The translations under genes were made by a program, and so were the position numbers. Shown one piece after another: positions 15,986-26,116 of a stretch of 64,000 nucleotides of DNA; the first letter of the stretch is position 1, and every line of letters starts with the position of its first letter. Source of the stretch: Pirellulales bacterium (lineage in GTDB: Bacteria > Planctomycetota > Planctomycetia > Pirellulales > JADZDJ01); the NCBI GenBank assembly GCA_035656635.1, contig DASRSD010000145.1, forward strand, positions 62,001 to 126,000. Reading direction: 5' to 3'. The notes beneath the pieces are model-generated. The model was not told where the DNA came from. It saw only the letters and a program-made list of their open reading frames with translations, and did no database searches.

Positions 15986-17662
15986 TTAACGATGCTCTGT
16001 CGGTCGATATACTGTCGCAACGGCGGACGAACCCATTTCAGGCGGGCGCTGGCAATTGGTCGGTTGCGGATCGCCCCAGCCGGGATTGCACGTCATCTGC
16101 TGCGCGGGAAAACCGAGGGCGTGGTACAGTCGGAATTCTGCGCGATTGTAATCGTTGATGCTGGTATAGTAATCGCTATACGCTTGCTGCAATTGCAATA
16201 GCGCGGCGGTCACTTCCTGAGGACGAATCACGAGTTCCAACTGTTGCCCGACCTGAATCGTTTCGCTGAGCCCTTTCAAATTGCCTTTGAACGAGGCTTC
16301 GGCGGAGGCCAATCCATATTCTGCTTGCTTGATTCGCGCAGCGGCCGCGATGACTTGCGCCTGGGCCTGGACAATTTCCGCCGCCACCCGATCCTGAACG
16401 CGAAATAATTCCACCATTGCCTGCCGTTCTTCACCCATCCGCTCGTGAACCAGGCCTGCATTTCCAGCGCCTAAGTTTTGCAATTCCCAAACGACTTGAA
16501 AATCCCAATCGCTGCGGCCTGTTGAAATCGGATTGGCACCGGTGACATTGGCTTCATAAAAACCGGCTCCTAGCGTATCGCCCGGATTCGCCGACCCCTG
16601 CACCACCAAGCTAGGAATTAGCGGCCGCATTCGTTCCTGCTTTAACCGCGCAATGGTTGCTTGCACCACGGCCTTTTGCGATGCCAATTCCGGACGCGTG
16701 AGCAAGCCTTCGGGAATCAATTCATCGACCGATTTTTCGGGCGACACTATCGTCACTTGCAATTGCGGCGGTTCCAGCGGCACGATAACCGCCGCCGGAT
16801 TCAATCGCAGCACGCGGGTTAAGTTGGCGCTATTAATGCGCCAATCTTGTCGGGCAGTAGTCGCCCGCTGTTCCAATTCTGCCAACGTGGTTTGAGCCCG
16901 TTGAACTTCAATTGGCGCAGCTAATCCTTGCGACAGCGATTGCACGGTTTTTAGAAGCTCGCGCCCTTTCGCTACGGCATCTTCGTCGCCGGCCAACACT
17001 CCTCGCGATTGCTGTACCAGAAAATACGCATCGGTCATATCCAGCAGCGCATCGTTTTTTGCGGCCTGCACGTCGTAATTTCGGGCCCGGTAAAGTTGCT
17101 TTGCGGAAAGCGGCTCGTAAATTGCGTCCGCTAATGCAAAAATGGCTTTCAATCCGCCGCCGGTTAAAAACTGGTTTCGGTCGTTGATCGAAACTTCGCC
17201 CTCAGCGCGCTGTTGGCCACCATCGTGGCGTTGATAATCGCTCCCCAAAATTAAATCGGGCAACCACAACACTTGGGCTTGCTGGACGCGACCATAAGAA
17301 GTCATCTCGCTTGCTATCGCGGCTTGAATGACTAAAGGCCGCGCACTGGAAAGGCGCATGGCCGTGGCCAAATTAATCGGCAAAGCCGCGTCGATTTGCT
17401 CCGGCTGTGCTGCGGGAATGTTTGGGGCAGCGCCGGCATCACTGAGGTTCGGAATCGCTGGCTCTGGTTCACCTTGGAGCCACGCCAGCGAACTGGGACA
17501 CAGCCTGGCCGGCGAAGCAGGCCGTTGTTGGTATTCTGGCCGCGGATCATACCCGAACGAAGGATTTCCTCGCGGAACGGTTTCCGGAGATTGGCCGTAT
17601 AGAACCGCCGCTGGGGCGGTGAAAAGCAACATCGCCGCCAAGAGTATGAAGCTAACTCGCAT
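15986..17662 (-). CDS. TolC-like outer-membrane efflux channel
   Basis: A 558-residue protein with a signal peptide (RVSFILLAAMLLFTAPAAVL). Two OEP-type repeats of long amphipathic helices are visible: one around 150-300 ('LLKTVQSLSQGLAAPIEVQR', 'TTLAELEQRATTARQDWR') and one around 390-520 ('RVAAEIVQAQAQVIAAAARI', 'YSDYYTSINDYNRAEFRLYH'). Such proteins form the trimeric exit duct of tripartite pumps. It is divergent from the RND permease, which begins 365 bases away with its lipoprotein adaptor, and probably works with that pair. A Pro-rich C-terminal tail follows the barrel/helix region. Confidence 0.92.
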   Translation of the reverse strand: MRVSFILLAAMLLFTAPAAVLYGQSPETVPRGNPSFGYDPRPEYQQRPASPARLCPSSLAWLQGEPEPAIPNLSDAGAAPNIPAAQPEQIDAALPINLATAMRLSSARPLVIQAAIASEMTSYGRVQQAQVLWLPDLILGSDYQRHDGGQQRAEGEVSINDRNQFLTGGGLKAIFALADAIYEPLSAKQLYRARNYDVQAAKNDALLDMTDAYFLVQQSRGVLAGDEDAVAKGRELLKTVQSLSQGLAAPIEVQRAQTTLAELEQRATTARQDWRINSANLTRVLRLNPAAVIVPLEPPQLQVTIVSPEKSVDELIPEGLLTRPELASQKAVVQATIARLKQERMRPLIPSLVVQGSANPGDTLGAGFYEANVTGANPISTGRSDWDFQVVWELQNLGAGNAGLVHERMGEERQAMVELFRVQDRVAAEIVQAQAQVIAAAARIKQAEYGLASAEASFKGNLKGLSETIQVGQQLELVIRPQEVTAALLQLQQAYSDYYTSINDYNRAEFRLYHALGFPAQQMTCNPGWGDPQPTNCQRPPEMGSSAVATVYRPTEHR

Positions 17663-18027
17663 GAATTAGCCCCCTCGACAGCAATTGTTTTTGAAAGGTC
17701 GACACGGATTTTTAGCCCGAATAATCGCCTCCCTTGCAGCCCGTATCATCGGCATTGCCGGCCTTTAACCGGAGGAATTCGGGCCATAACATTGATGCAG
17801 TCGTATTAAACGTATGCTGGCATTGCTTACCCGCCCGGCCAACTCGAATTAATCGATAGGCAGGCACTCAAAAAATCGCCTTTCGAAGCACACGAAATCA
17901 CTTGGCAGCGTTGAACTTACAGCGCCCCGGGATTCGCAAAAACTATGCTTCGTCGTATATTTTTGAACTGCCGCCAAAATAGGAAAACCGGTGGGAATGG
18001 GAAACGTGCTGCTGCAAGGAGCAGGGA
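17663..18027. other. Divergent promoter region between efflux channel and RND permease
   Basis: No gene supported in 365 bases. Both flanking genes start away from this stretch, so their promoters should lie here. A strong ribosome site, GGAGCAGGGA, lies just before the GTG start at 18028. No operator was recognised with confidence. Confidence 0.5.
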
Positions 18028-21000
18028 GTGAAGCTGATTGTCTTTGCGATGAAGCATCCGGTGACGACCGTGATGCTTGTTGTTTCGATCGTGCTGGGCG
18101 GCTGCCTGGCCCTCTCGCGCATGCGCATCGATATCTTTCCGCCTATCAACATGCCGCAGATTTATGTGTTCTGCAATTATGGCGGCATGGACCCCGGCCA
18201 AATGGAAGGGCTGCTGGTCAATCAGTTTGAGATTTCTTTTCAATACGTCGACGGCGTGAAATCGATTGAATCGCGCTGCATTTCGCAAGTGGCGGTCATC
18301 AAGCTGTCGTTCTATCCCGATACCGACATGGCCAAAGCGATGGCTTCGGTAGTCAGCCAGGCCAATCGCGCGCAAGCGACGATGCCTCCCAACGTGTTGC
18401 CGCCGCTGATTATGCAAATGGATGCCGGCAGCGTGCCCGTGGGTTATCTCGTGTTGCAAAGTAAAACCGCTTCGCTGGGAACGATGGGTGATTTGGCCCA
18501 AATGCGAGTTCGAGCCCTGGTGCAATCCAATGTGCCTGGCACGGTCGCTACTTCGCCTTTCGGCACCAATGTGCGGGCGATTGTCATCAGCGTTGACCCC
18601 GATCGGTTGCGCTCTTACGACCTAACGCCGGAAGATGTGGTTTCCGCAGTTCAAGCGGGCAATTTCATCAGCCCGTCGGGCAATGTGTACATCGAAGACG
18701 AAATGCCGCTGGTGCCCAACAATGCCATGATTGGCAATTCGGCAGACTTCGCAAATATTCCAATTAAAACCGGCCGGAATGTTTATGTGCGCGATGTCGG
18801 CACCGTGGCCGATGCCACCGACCTGAACTACGGCTATGGGCTGGTCAATGGCCACAAATCGGTATACTTGCCGATCGTGAAAAAAAGCACCGCTTCCACG
18901 CTGCAAGTGGTGGCCGATATTCACAAGGCCATGCCGCTTTTCAAAAGCGTGCTGCCAGACGATGTGGATATTAGTTTTGAATTCGACGAATCGCCCACGG
19001 TCGTTCGCTCCATCAAAAATGTCGGCACGGAAGGCTTAATCGGCGCCACATTAACTGGCCTGATGGTGTTATTATTCCTGCGCGATTGGCGCAGCGTGTT
19101 GGTCGTGGTGGCAAATATTCCGCTGGCACTATTAGGAGCGCTGTTCGCGCTGTGGATCACCGGTTGCACAATCAATATTATGACGCTCGGCGGGCTAGCG
19201 CTGGCGATTGGCATCTTGGTCGACGAAGCGACGGTCTCGATCGAAAATATCCACGTACAAATGACGCGCACGAAGTCCTTGGCCCGAGCGGTGGAACGGG
19301 GCGGTGCGGAAACGGCCATTCCCCGATTTTTGGCGCTCGTTTGCATTTTGTCGGTATTCATTCCGGCATTTATCATGGCCGAGCCGATCCGTTCGTTCTT
19401 CGTGCCGCTGGCGCTAGCTGTCGGCTTTGCGATGACGACCTCGTATTTCCTTTCCAGCACGCTCGTTCCGGTGTTGTCGGTGTGGTTGTTGAAACATCAC
19501 GGAAAGACGCACGAAGAACACTCGCAAGGGCTGTTTGCACGGGTAGAACGGGTGTTTGGCGGCGTGGTGAAGCAGCTCGTATTGTGGCGCTGGGTGGTAG
19601 TGCCATCTTACTTAGTTGTTTGCCTACTGATCCTGTTGGTCGTGGGGACTAACCTAGGAACAGAGTTATTTCCGCAAGTCGATGCCGGCGAATTCGTGCT
19701 TCGATTCCGCGCCCCGCCCGGCTCCAACTATGAAATCACCCGCGAAATTGCCGTGAAGGCCTTGCAAATCATCGAGCAAGAAGCCGGCGGCCCCGGCAGC
19801 ATCGATATTTCCATGGGCTTTGCCGGCCAGCAAGCGCCCACGTACTCGATGAACAATTTAATTTTGTTCATGCGCGGGCCAGATGACGGCCAAATGCGCA
19901 TCGCCTTGAACGAAAACTTTGACGTTCGCCTGGACGAGTTGCGCGAGCGATTGCGCAAGCTCTTGCCGGAAAAAATCAAGCCGTGGCTGGCCGAGTTGCT
20001 CCAGCAGAAAGGCTTGACGCCTGATTCGGCCAAGCAACGCGCCGATTTGGTTACGTTCGGCTTTGAGCCCGGCGACATCGTTAGCGAAGTGATGAGCTTC
20101 GGCTCCCCCACGCCCATTGAGGTGGCTGTCGCCAGCCCGAACATGGCTGATTCCAAAATGTTCGCGATGCGGATAAAAAAAGAGCTCGAAAAAAATGATT
20201 ATTTGCGCGACGTCGGTTTCCGCCAATCGCTCGATTACCCGACGGTGCCTGTAAAAATCGACCGAGAACGCGCCGGCCTCAGTGGACTGACTGCGCGCGA
20301 CGTGGCCGATGCCATCTTGGTTAGCACTTCGTCCAGCCGTTATGTGGCACGCAATTATTGGCGCGATCCGAAAACGGGCATCGATTATCAAGTGGAAGTG
20401 CTGGTCCCCACGCCACGCATGAACTCGCCGCGGCAAGTGGAAACCATTCCGGTGCGGCACGTGGAGGGGGGCACCAATGTCCTGGTTCGAGATGTTGCCA
20501 ACGTCATGGCCGGGGCTATGCCCGGCGAATACGACCGCAACACCATGCAACGCTACTTGAGTTTGACCGCGAATGTAGAAGGGGAAGATTTGGGCCGCGC
20601 CGGACGGCAAATTCACCGGGCGATCGAAGCTGCCGGTCAACCCCCTAAAGGCGTTCGCATTGAGGTGCGTGGGCAAATCACGCCGATGGAAGAAATGTTC
20701 CGCTCCATGGGTATTGGCTTAATTGCGGCGGTGATGGCAATTTTAATTATGCTCACCGCGTATTTTGAATCGCCTCGCTTGGCGCTTTCCGCGGTGGGCG
20801 CGGTGCCGGGCGTACTGACCGGCGTGGTATTGATTTTGTTTATTACCCGGACAACGTTAAATATTGAATCGTTCATGGGCTCCATCATGTGCATTGGTGT
20901 GTCGCTGGCGAATTCGGTCATGATGGTGTCGTTCATTTCCCGTGATTGGCGCGAAGGGAAGAACACCTTTGAAGCCGCCTGGTCGGGCGCACAAGAACGG

Positions 21001-21273
21001 TTGCGGCCAATTTTAATGACCGCTTGCGCGATGATCGCCGGCATGGTGCCCATGGCGTTGGCGCTGGAACACGGTACCGAAATGCAAGCGCCGCTGGGCC
21101 GCGCGGTAATTGGTGGCTTGGCGTTTTCCACCTTCGCCACGCTGTTCATTGTTCCGGCGGTATTTGCACTGTTGATGGGGAAGAAGCCGGCAATTTCGTT
21201 GTCGATGCATCCCGATGACCCCGAAAGCGCTCATTACCATGAAATGCGCGGCGAGGAAGGCAGCGGGGCGTAA
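18028..21273 (+). CDS. RND efflux transporter permease
   Basis: A 1081-residue inner-membrane antiporter of the AcrB/HAE-1 type. The first helix (HPVTTVMLVVSIVLGGCLAL, near 9-28) is followed by a large periplasmic loop with 'RMRIDIFPPINMPQIYV'. A block of helices then appears near 335-535, with 'GALFALWITGCTINIMTLGG' and the proton-relay-type segment 'LAIGILVDEATVSIENIH'. After a second periplasmic loop come the last helices, near 890-1050. Length and two-fold layout are normal. The adaptor follows on the same strand after about 90 bases, and a TolC-like gene is divergent, giving a complete tripartite pump. The substrate is unknown. Confidence 0.95.
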   Translation: MKLIVFAMKHPVTTVMLVVSIVLGGCLALSRMRIDIFPPINMPQIYVFCNYGGMDPGQMEGLLVNQFEISFQYVDGVKSIESRCISQVAVIKLSFYPDTDMAKAMASVVSQANRAQATMPPNVLPPLIMQMDAGSVPVGYLVLQSKTASLGTMGDLAQMRVRALVQSNVPGTVATSPFGTNVRAIVISVDPDRLRSYDLTPEDVVSAVQAGNFISPSGNVYIEDEMPLVPNNAMIGNSADFANIPIKTGRNVYVRDVGTVADATDLNYGYGLVNGHKSVYLPIVKKSTASTLQVVADIHKAMPLFKSVLPDDVDISFEFDESPTVVRSIKNVGTEGLIGATLTGLMVLLFLRDWRSVLVVVANIPLALLGALFALWITGCTINIMTLGGLALAIGILVDEATVSIENIHVQMTRTKSLARAVERGGAETAIPRFLALVCILSVFIPAFIMAEPIRSFFVPLALAVGFAMTTSYFLSSTLVPVLSVWLLKHHGKTHEEHSQGLFARVERVFGGVVKQLVLWRWVVVPSYLVVCLLILLVVGTNLGTELFPQVDAGEFVLRFRAPPGSNYEITREIAVKALQIIEQEAGGPGSIDISMGFAGQQAPTYSMNNLILFMRGPDDGQMRIALNENFDVRLDELRERLRKLLPEKIKPWLAELLQQKGLTPDSAKQRADLVTFGFEPGDIVSEVMSFGSPTPIEVAVASPNMADSKMFAMRIKKELEKNDYLRDVGFRQSLDYPTVPVKIDRERAGLSGLTARDVADAILVSTSSSRYVARNYWRDPKTGIDYQVEVLVPTPRMNSPRQVETIPVRHVEGGTNVLVRDVANVMAGAMPGEYDRNTMQRYLSLTANVEGEDLGRAGRQIHRAIEAAGQPPKGVRIEVRGQITPMEEMFRSMGIGLIAAVMAILIMLTAYFESPRLALSAVGAVPGVLTGVVLILFITRTTLNIESFMGSIMCIGVSLANSVMMVSFISRDWREGKNTFEAAWSGAQERLRPILMTACAMIAGMVPMALALEHGTEMQAPLGRAVIGGLAFSTFATLFIVPAVFALLMGKKPAISLSMHPDDPESAHYHEMRGEEGSGA

Positions 21274-21364
21274 CGCCGCGGCAAGGAACAGCGCCAGCCG
21301 AAAACACAGAAGCAAGCTAAATTTGATAGATTATTGCGGATTAGAATTTCATCGAGCACATTCC

Positions 21365-22741
21365 GTGAAACGCATTTGGTTATCATTGACGATTGCCGGC
21401 AGTCTGCTTAGCGGCTGCTCCGACCCCGCAAGCCCTACGGGAAAGGCGATGGAGCTACGGCCCACGGTCACCGTTGCACAGCCGGAAATCCGCACGATTC
21501 ATCGCTCCGTGGCTCAGCCCGGGGTGATCGAACCGTACGAGCAAACGTCCATTTTTTCTAAAGTCGCCGGGTTTGTGCAAAGGTGGAATGTCGACATAGG
21601 GGACCACGTGAAGAAGGATCAATTGCTGGCCGAAATTCTCGTCCCCGAATTGGCGGAAGAATACAACCAAAAAGTCGCGGTCGTGGAACAGCAAAAATCG
21701 ATGGTCAAGCAAAGCGAGCAACTTATACACGTGGCCGAAAGCAATTTGCAAGCATCAATCGACGCCGTGAACGAAACGAAGGCAAATCTCACTCGTTATG
21801 CGGCCGATGTCGAACGTTGGGAGGGAGAGCTGGATCGGCTGAATAAAATGGTGCGCGATCAAGTCGTTAATCCCGAGGTATTGGCCGAAACGAAAAATCA
21901 AGCCAAGGCCAGTCAGTCGGCCTATGACGCAGCCCAGGCAGCCGTCAAAACCAAGGAATCGCAACAGTTGGCCTCTGCCGCCCAGGTCGATAAATGCAAA
22001 GCCGACTTGGCCGCCGCGGGGGCACAGGTGAAAGTTGCCGAGGCTGACGAACGGCGCATGGCCGCCATGTTCGCCTATACGAAAATTCTTGCCCCCTACG
22101 ATGGCGTCGTCACCACGCGAAATATCAACACCGGCGACTTTGTCCGACCCGCTTCCGGCGACGCCTCCGGTGGGGAAGAAGGGGGCGCCTACGGGGTAAG
22201 CTCCATTCCGTTGTTCGTTGTCGCCCGCACCGATCCCATGATGTTTGTCATCGGCGTGCCAGAACTCGATGCACCGTATGTGTCGGTGGGAACCAAAGCG
22301 TCGTTGCGGCTGCAATCGCTGGCCGAACGGGAATACGACGTGCCTGTCACTCGCACTTCGCTGGCGCTGCGAAATCAAAGCCGTACCCTGCAGGCAGAAA
22401 TCGATTTACCCAATCCGAAAGACGAACTGCTGCCGGGAATGTATGCCTATGGTTCCATCGAAATCGAGCGGCCTAAAGTGTGGGCCATTCCCAGTTCGGC
22501 AATTGTAGAAATTGGCAACCGCATGTGTTGCTACTTAGTGAACGAAGGGGTAGCCGTGCGAACACAAATTCAGGCCGGCGTAAGCGACGGCACTTGGACG
22601 GAAGTGGTCAAGCGACGAACTTATCCGACCAGTGGAGAACCGGGAGCGTGGGAAGATTTCAACGGCTCCGAGCGCGTCATTGACGGCGACCTCTCAGAAG
22701 TTGGCGACGGTAAGCAGGTGGCCGTCGAGAATGCGAAATAG
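21365..22741 (+). CDS. RND efflux adaptor lipoprotein (HlyD/membrane-fusion family)
   Basis: A 458-residue periplasmic adaptor. The GTG at 21365 gives 'MKRIWLSLTIAGSLLSGCS', a lipoprotein signal with lipobox LSGC; the longer upstream frame would overlap the permease and is rejected. A first lipoyl half ('FVQRWNVDIGDHVKKDQLLA', about 68-87) is followed by a long coiled-coil hairpin (about 95-230). Then come the second lipoyl half ('TKILAPYDGVVTTRNINTGD') and beta-barrel parts. It links the RND permease to the outer-membrane duct and would be anchored in the inner membrane after Lgt modification. Confidence 0.93.
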   Translation: MKRIWLSLTIAGSLLSGCSDPASPTGKAMELRPTVTVAQPEIRTIHRSVAQPGVIEPYEQTSIFSKVAGFVQRWNVDIGDHVKKDQLLAEILVPELAEEYNQKVAVVEQQKSMVKQSEQLIHVAESNLQASIDAVNETKANLTRYAADVERWEGELDRLNKMVRDQVVNPEVLAETKNQAKASQSAYDAAQAAVKTKESQQLASAAQVDKCKADLAAAGAQVKVAEADERRMAAMFAYTKILAPYDGVVTTRNINTGDFVRPASGDASGGEEGGAYGVSSIPLFVVARTDPMMFVIGVPELDAPYVSVGTKASLRLQSLAEREYDVPVTRTSLALRNQSRTLQAEIDLPNPKDELLPGMYAYGSIEIERPKVWAIPSSAIVEIGNRMCCYLVNEGVAVRTQIQAGVSDGTWTEVVKRRTYPTSGEPGAWEDFNGSERVIDGDLSEVGDGKQVAVENAK

Positions 22742-22861
22742 CTCGAATTTTCGAGCAAATTGTCAAAACGAATGGTCGTTTACCAATCATGCCTGGCGAA
22801 TGCTATGGTTGTTTGAGGCGGCAGTGATACGGTGCATTTCAACTGCTGAAAACGGAACGAG

Positions 22862-23299
22862 ATGATGCTTCAAAACAGAGTGTCGATTTTGATCGCCTGC
22901 GGGATACTTGCTTTTGCCGGCTGCAACAACGAGCCGTCCATGGATAATTCCAAGCTTCCTCTTGCGGTGAACGTGACGGTGCAGCCGACTGATGCGCATC
23001 CCCCGCAAGTCGCAGCCGCCGATGCCTTGGGCCGCATTGGTGAGCCGGCCGTGGCGGCACTTTCCGATGCGCTGACCGACGGCAATCCGATTGTTCGCTT
23101 GCAATCTTGCCGCGCGCTGGCTTATATGGGCATTCAAGCCAAAGACGCGGTGCCGGCCCTCATTCGTACTTTAAACGATCCCGAAGAAGGGGTGCGGGAA
23201 GCGGCCGCGGAAGCGCTGGGACAAGTAGGATTGCCAGCCGCGCCGGCTGTGCCCACTCTCATCCAAATGTTGCGTGCGAAGACAGTGGGTGGTCAGTGA
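22862..23299 (+). CDS. HEAT-repeat lipoprotein
   Basis: A 145-residue protein starting with a lipoprotein-like leader ending 'LAFAGCNN'; the residue three before Cys is Phe, which is unusual. Three HEAT/PBS-lyase-type helical repeats follow: 'AAADALGRIGEPAVAALSDA', 'RLQSCRALAYMGIQAKDAVP' and 'REAAAEALGQVGLPAAPAVP'. Such repeats normally mediate protein contacts. The C terminus ends in 'KTVGGQ', inside a GGTGGTCAGTGATCGGTGGCC stretch of simple GGTCAGTG-like repetition, so the original end may have been lost. It lies 120 bases after the efflux adaptor; a functional link is not shown. Confidence 0.7.
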   Translation: MMLQNRVSILIACGILAFAGCNNEPSMDNSKLPLAVNVTVQPTDAHPPQVAAADALGRIGEPAVAALSDALTDGNPIVRLQSCRALAYMGIQAKDAVPALIRTLNDPEEGVREAAAEALGQVGLPAAPAVPTLIQMLRAKTVGGQ

Positions 23300-23333
23300 T
23301 CGGTGGCCAGATGGGAAGTCGCGGGTCCCACTG

Positions 23334-25024
23334 CTATCCGTAATTCAACCGCTCAGGCACGCCGCGCGCAATGGGGACATCGATTAAGCGTGGCTGGTCG
23401 CTAGCCAGTGATTCTTTTATAGCATCACTCAAATCGCCCGGCTCAGTAATGCGCACCGCTTGTACGCCCAGCGATTCAGCCAGTGCGACCATGTCGACCT
23501 CCGGCTCAACAATGTCTAGCCCCACAAATTTTCCAGCCAGCGCTTGCGGCAATTGCAAACCGGCAGCGCCGACTTTGAGAATTTGATATTGGGCGTTGTT
23601 CGCAATTACAAACGTGACCGGAATGCGGTAACGGGCCGCCGACCACAACCCTTGAATGCCGTACATGGCGGCTCCTTCACCTAAAATGGCCATCACCGGC
23701 CGGCGCGGCCACGCCAACTTTACGCCCAAGGCAACGCCCAAGCCCCATCCCAAAGCCCAGCCGCGATGGCCAAAGTGGCCAGAGGTGTTTTTAAATGTCC
23801 CCAAGCGTTCCAACATGGTTCCGGTGGTGGTTACCGCTTCTTCCACGACGGCGGCATCCGGAGGAAGCACCCGGGCGATGGCCGCCATAAAGGCCAGCGG
23901 AGAAAGCGGTCGCTCGTTTTTCTGCGCATCGCACTCTTGCCAAGCAGCCTGGCAAGCCGCCGCGTGATCGAGCGCGAGGTGTTCTATTCGCTGCATGGCC
24001 ATTTTTTTCTGCGCCGCTGTCATCCGCTGCGCCAGAATGGTTTCCAACTCCGCCAGTCCCGTTTTTGTGTCGCCGATCAGCCCAACTTCCAACGGATAAT
24101 TTTTCCCGAGTTGATACGGATCTTCGTCGAGATGAATTAGCCGGGTTCCTTCAGGAATGGGGCAAGCTGGCTCGTAGTACACGTATTGCCGCAACAAATC
24201 CATGCCGACGACCAGCAGCACGTCATAATTTTGCAGGCGCTGGCGCACTTCGGGCGACCACAGGGGCAATCCCTGAGCATACAGCGGATGATCGCAGGGA
24301 AACGCCAGCCGGCCGTGCGTAGTGCCGCTTTCGGAAATAACTTGTAAGCCCAATCGCTCCGCCAGGCGAACCAACTCCCCCACGGCGTCGGCTTCCTGCA
24401 CGCGGCTGCCGACCAAAATTGCAGCATTTTTAGACTCGATCAAAACTTCGGCTGCGCGGTTCAATGCTTCCAGCGGTGGGCGCACTCGGCGATCGGGCAG
24501 TCGTGCGGGAGTTAAGTCGAGCCCCTCGGTTACGGCAGTTTGCACATCCATCGGCAGCGACATAAACACGGGGCCAGTCGGCGGCGTAAGTGCTGTTTGA
24601 ATAGCGCGGCGCGTGGCGGTAGGCAAATCTTCCACTCGCTCCACTTCCACGGCCGAACTACGTCGACCATACGGCCCCATAAAATAGGCTCTTCAAATTT
24701 CAAGCGACGGTCTTGCTGGCCTGCCGTAATTAACAGCGGAGTGCCTTCCCGGAAAGCGTTGTATAACATGCCCATGGCGTTGCCCAACCCGCAGCAAATG
24801 TGCAAGTTAACCACAGCCAGTGAGCGCGAAGCCATGGCGAAACCATCGGCCATCGCCACCAGCGGCACTTCTTGCAGTCCCAAGATGTACTGAAAGCGCG
24901 GATCGCCAGCCAAGGCATCGTTTAGCGGCAGCTCCGTGGTGCCGGGGTTGCCGAAAATGTGCCGTACACCGGCCGCAGCAAGCAAATCGAGAAACGCATC
25001 GATTCCGCGCATGAGCTGAGCCAT
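23334..25024 (-). pseudogene. Thiamine-diphosphate enzyme (benzoylformate decarboxylase-like), frameshifted
   Basis: Two overlapping frames together make one enzyme of about 560 residues. The N-terminal frame (25024 down to about 24640) holds the Pyr domain: 'IFGNPGTTELPLNDALAGDP', the catalytic-Glu region 'LGLQEVPLVAMADGFAMA', and 'GMLYNAFREGTPLLITAGQQ'. The C-terminal frame resumes with 'VEVERVEDLPTATRRAIQTA' and 'TPPTGPVFMSLPMDVQ', and ends with the PP domain 'ILGEGAAMYGIQGLWSAARY'. The usual GDG metal motif there reads GEG. The junction lies in repetitive GTGGAAGTGGAGCGAGTGGAAG at about 24630-24655 (minus strand). A missing number of bases equal to 1 modulo 3 restores the frame, probably more than one base because the KWS-type linker is short. 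Assembly error is the alternative. Confidence 0.75.
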
Positions 25025-25148
25025 TGACCAACGAAGGCTGAGATCGCCGCTGACAACAACGATCTCAGTGTAAGGTCTTGGCGGCCGGAATCAACAAGGG
25101 GCAAACGAGACTCCTGTTGATTCGCCGTAGGCTGGAGAAAAGCTCAAT

Positions 25149-25207
25149 AAAAAATCCGCCGTGGGGGACCTTCGAAGTTGACCGTTCGAATGGTCCTCAG
25201 CGGCGGA
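25149..25207 (-). terminator. Rho-independent terminator after the Cys-rich gene
   Basis: Read on the minus strand, TCCGCCG pairs with CGGCGGA and is followed by TTTTTT. Inside are a GGACC/GGTCC pair and two TTCGAA palindromes, giving a long stem. It lies about 40 bases after the stop of the gene at 25248. Confidence 0.8.
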
Positions 25208-25247
25208 CGTAAGTTGGATCTGTCGCCACGAGCAACGCGAATTAGAA

Positions 25248-25907
25248 CTATTGCGTTACGGTGTTTTTCGACTTCTGGCCGATGTAGGTTTCGTCGCCGG
25301 ACATGCCGCTTTCGTCATGCGGCGGCCAGGTGACCGAGCCGAACCGTGGCGTCGCCTGGTAGCAATGGTTGGAACAAGCACAGCCGCCGGTGTAACCGCC
25401 GCAGTGGTCGCAGGGATCGGGCGTGGGAGGGCAGCTTTTCCAATCGCACCAATATTTTTCGCCACATCCGCCGCCGGGGCAGCTATATTGCTCGCCTGTG
25501 CAGTTGCTGCAAGAGAACCAGCTTTTCAGCCAGGAATCCAAAAAGCAGCAACTGTGCCCGCAGTTGTTGCATCCACAACCGCCACAGCCGCCCGAATCAC
25601 AACCGCAGCTACCGCACGAAGCACAACCAGAGTTATTGCCACAGCCACAGTTATTACCGCAACCGCAGCTTTCGTCACAGCTGCAGCTATTGCAGCAACT
25701 GCCGCACGAGCCGCAGTGAGAACATGTATCGCAACTGCTGCATCCGCCACCGTGTCCGCAGCCGCAACTGTCGCAGCTGCCGCATTGATTGCAGCAACTA
25801 TTGCAGCCTGTGTGCACACCGCAAAGATAATCCATATTGCAACAACCGCCAGATGCGGCCATGGCAATCGCCGACAAAGCGGCAGCCCACAACGCATGCT
25901 TGGTCAT
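25248..25907 (-). CDS. Extremely Cys-rich exported protein
   Basis: A 219-residue protein with a signal-peptide-like leader (KHALWAAALSAIAMAASGGCC), which could also be a lipoprotein signal. By hand count 44 of 219 residues are cysteine, about 20%, mostly as CGSC, CNSC, CGC and CC units with Gly, Ser and Asn between residues 20 and 130. A quieter segment follows ('FLDSWLKSWFSCSNCTGEQY'), then a Pro/Cys part and a charged tail. No enzyme motif is seen. The pattern suggests an extensively disulfide-bonded surface or wall protein, or a metal-binding protein. It has its own terminator and seems monocistronic. Antisense frames of similar length are composition artefacts. Confidence 0.75.
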   Translation of the reverse strand: MTKHALWAAALSAIAMAASGGCCNMDYLCGVHTGCNSCCNQCGSCDSCGCGHGGGCSSCDTCSHCGSCGSCCNSCSCDESCGCGNNCGCGNNSGCASCGSCGCDSGGCGGCGCNNCGHSCCFLDSWLKSWFSCSNCTGEQYSCPGGGCGEKYWCDWKSCPPTPDPCDHCGGYTGGCACSNHCYQATPRFGSVTWPPHDESGMSGDETYIGQKSKNTVTQ

Positions 25908-26116
25908 GACAGGTCCCCCCGAAATTTGCTGTCGAAGTAGGGCCGCGGAAAGAAGAACTGCGCGGTTACCTGAAGGCGTTATCGGCCGATAGAAACGGCG
26001 GAATCGAGAAAATCGTTATAACCGCTCCCAATGCATCGGCGGCAAACTCAACCAACCTTACGACTTTCCATGCCGCTACGCTGGATGGACAGAAGCCAAG
26101 CGTGCATTCACCGCTA

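Noticed and set aside
25251-25940. Ala/Thr-rich 229-residue frame opposite the Cys-rich gene
   Set aside because: It is the antisense shadow of repeated Cys/Gly codons; the minus-strand gene has a signal peptide and terminator.
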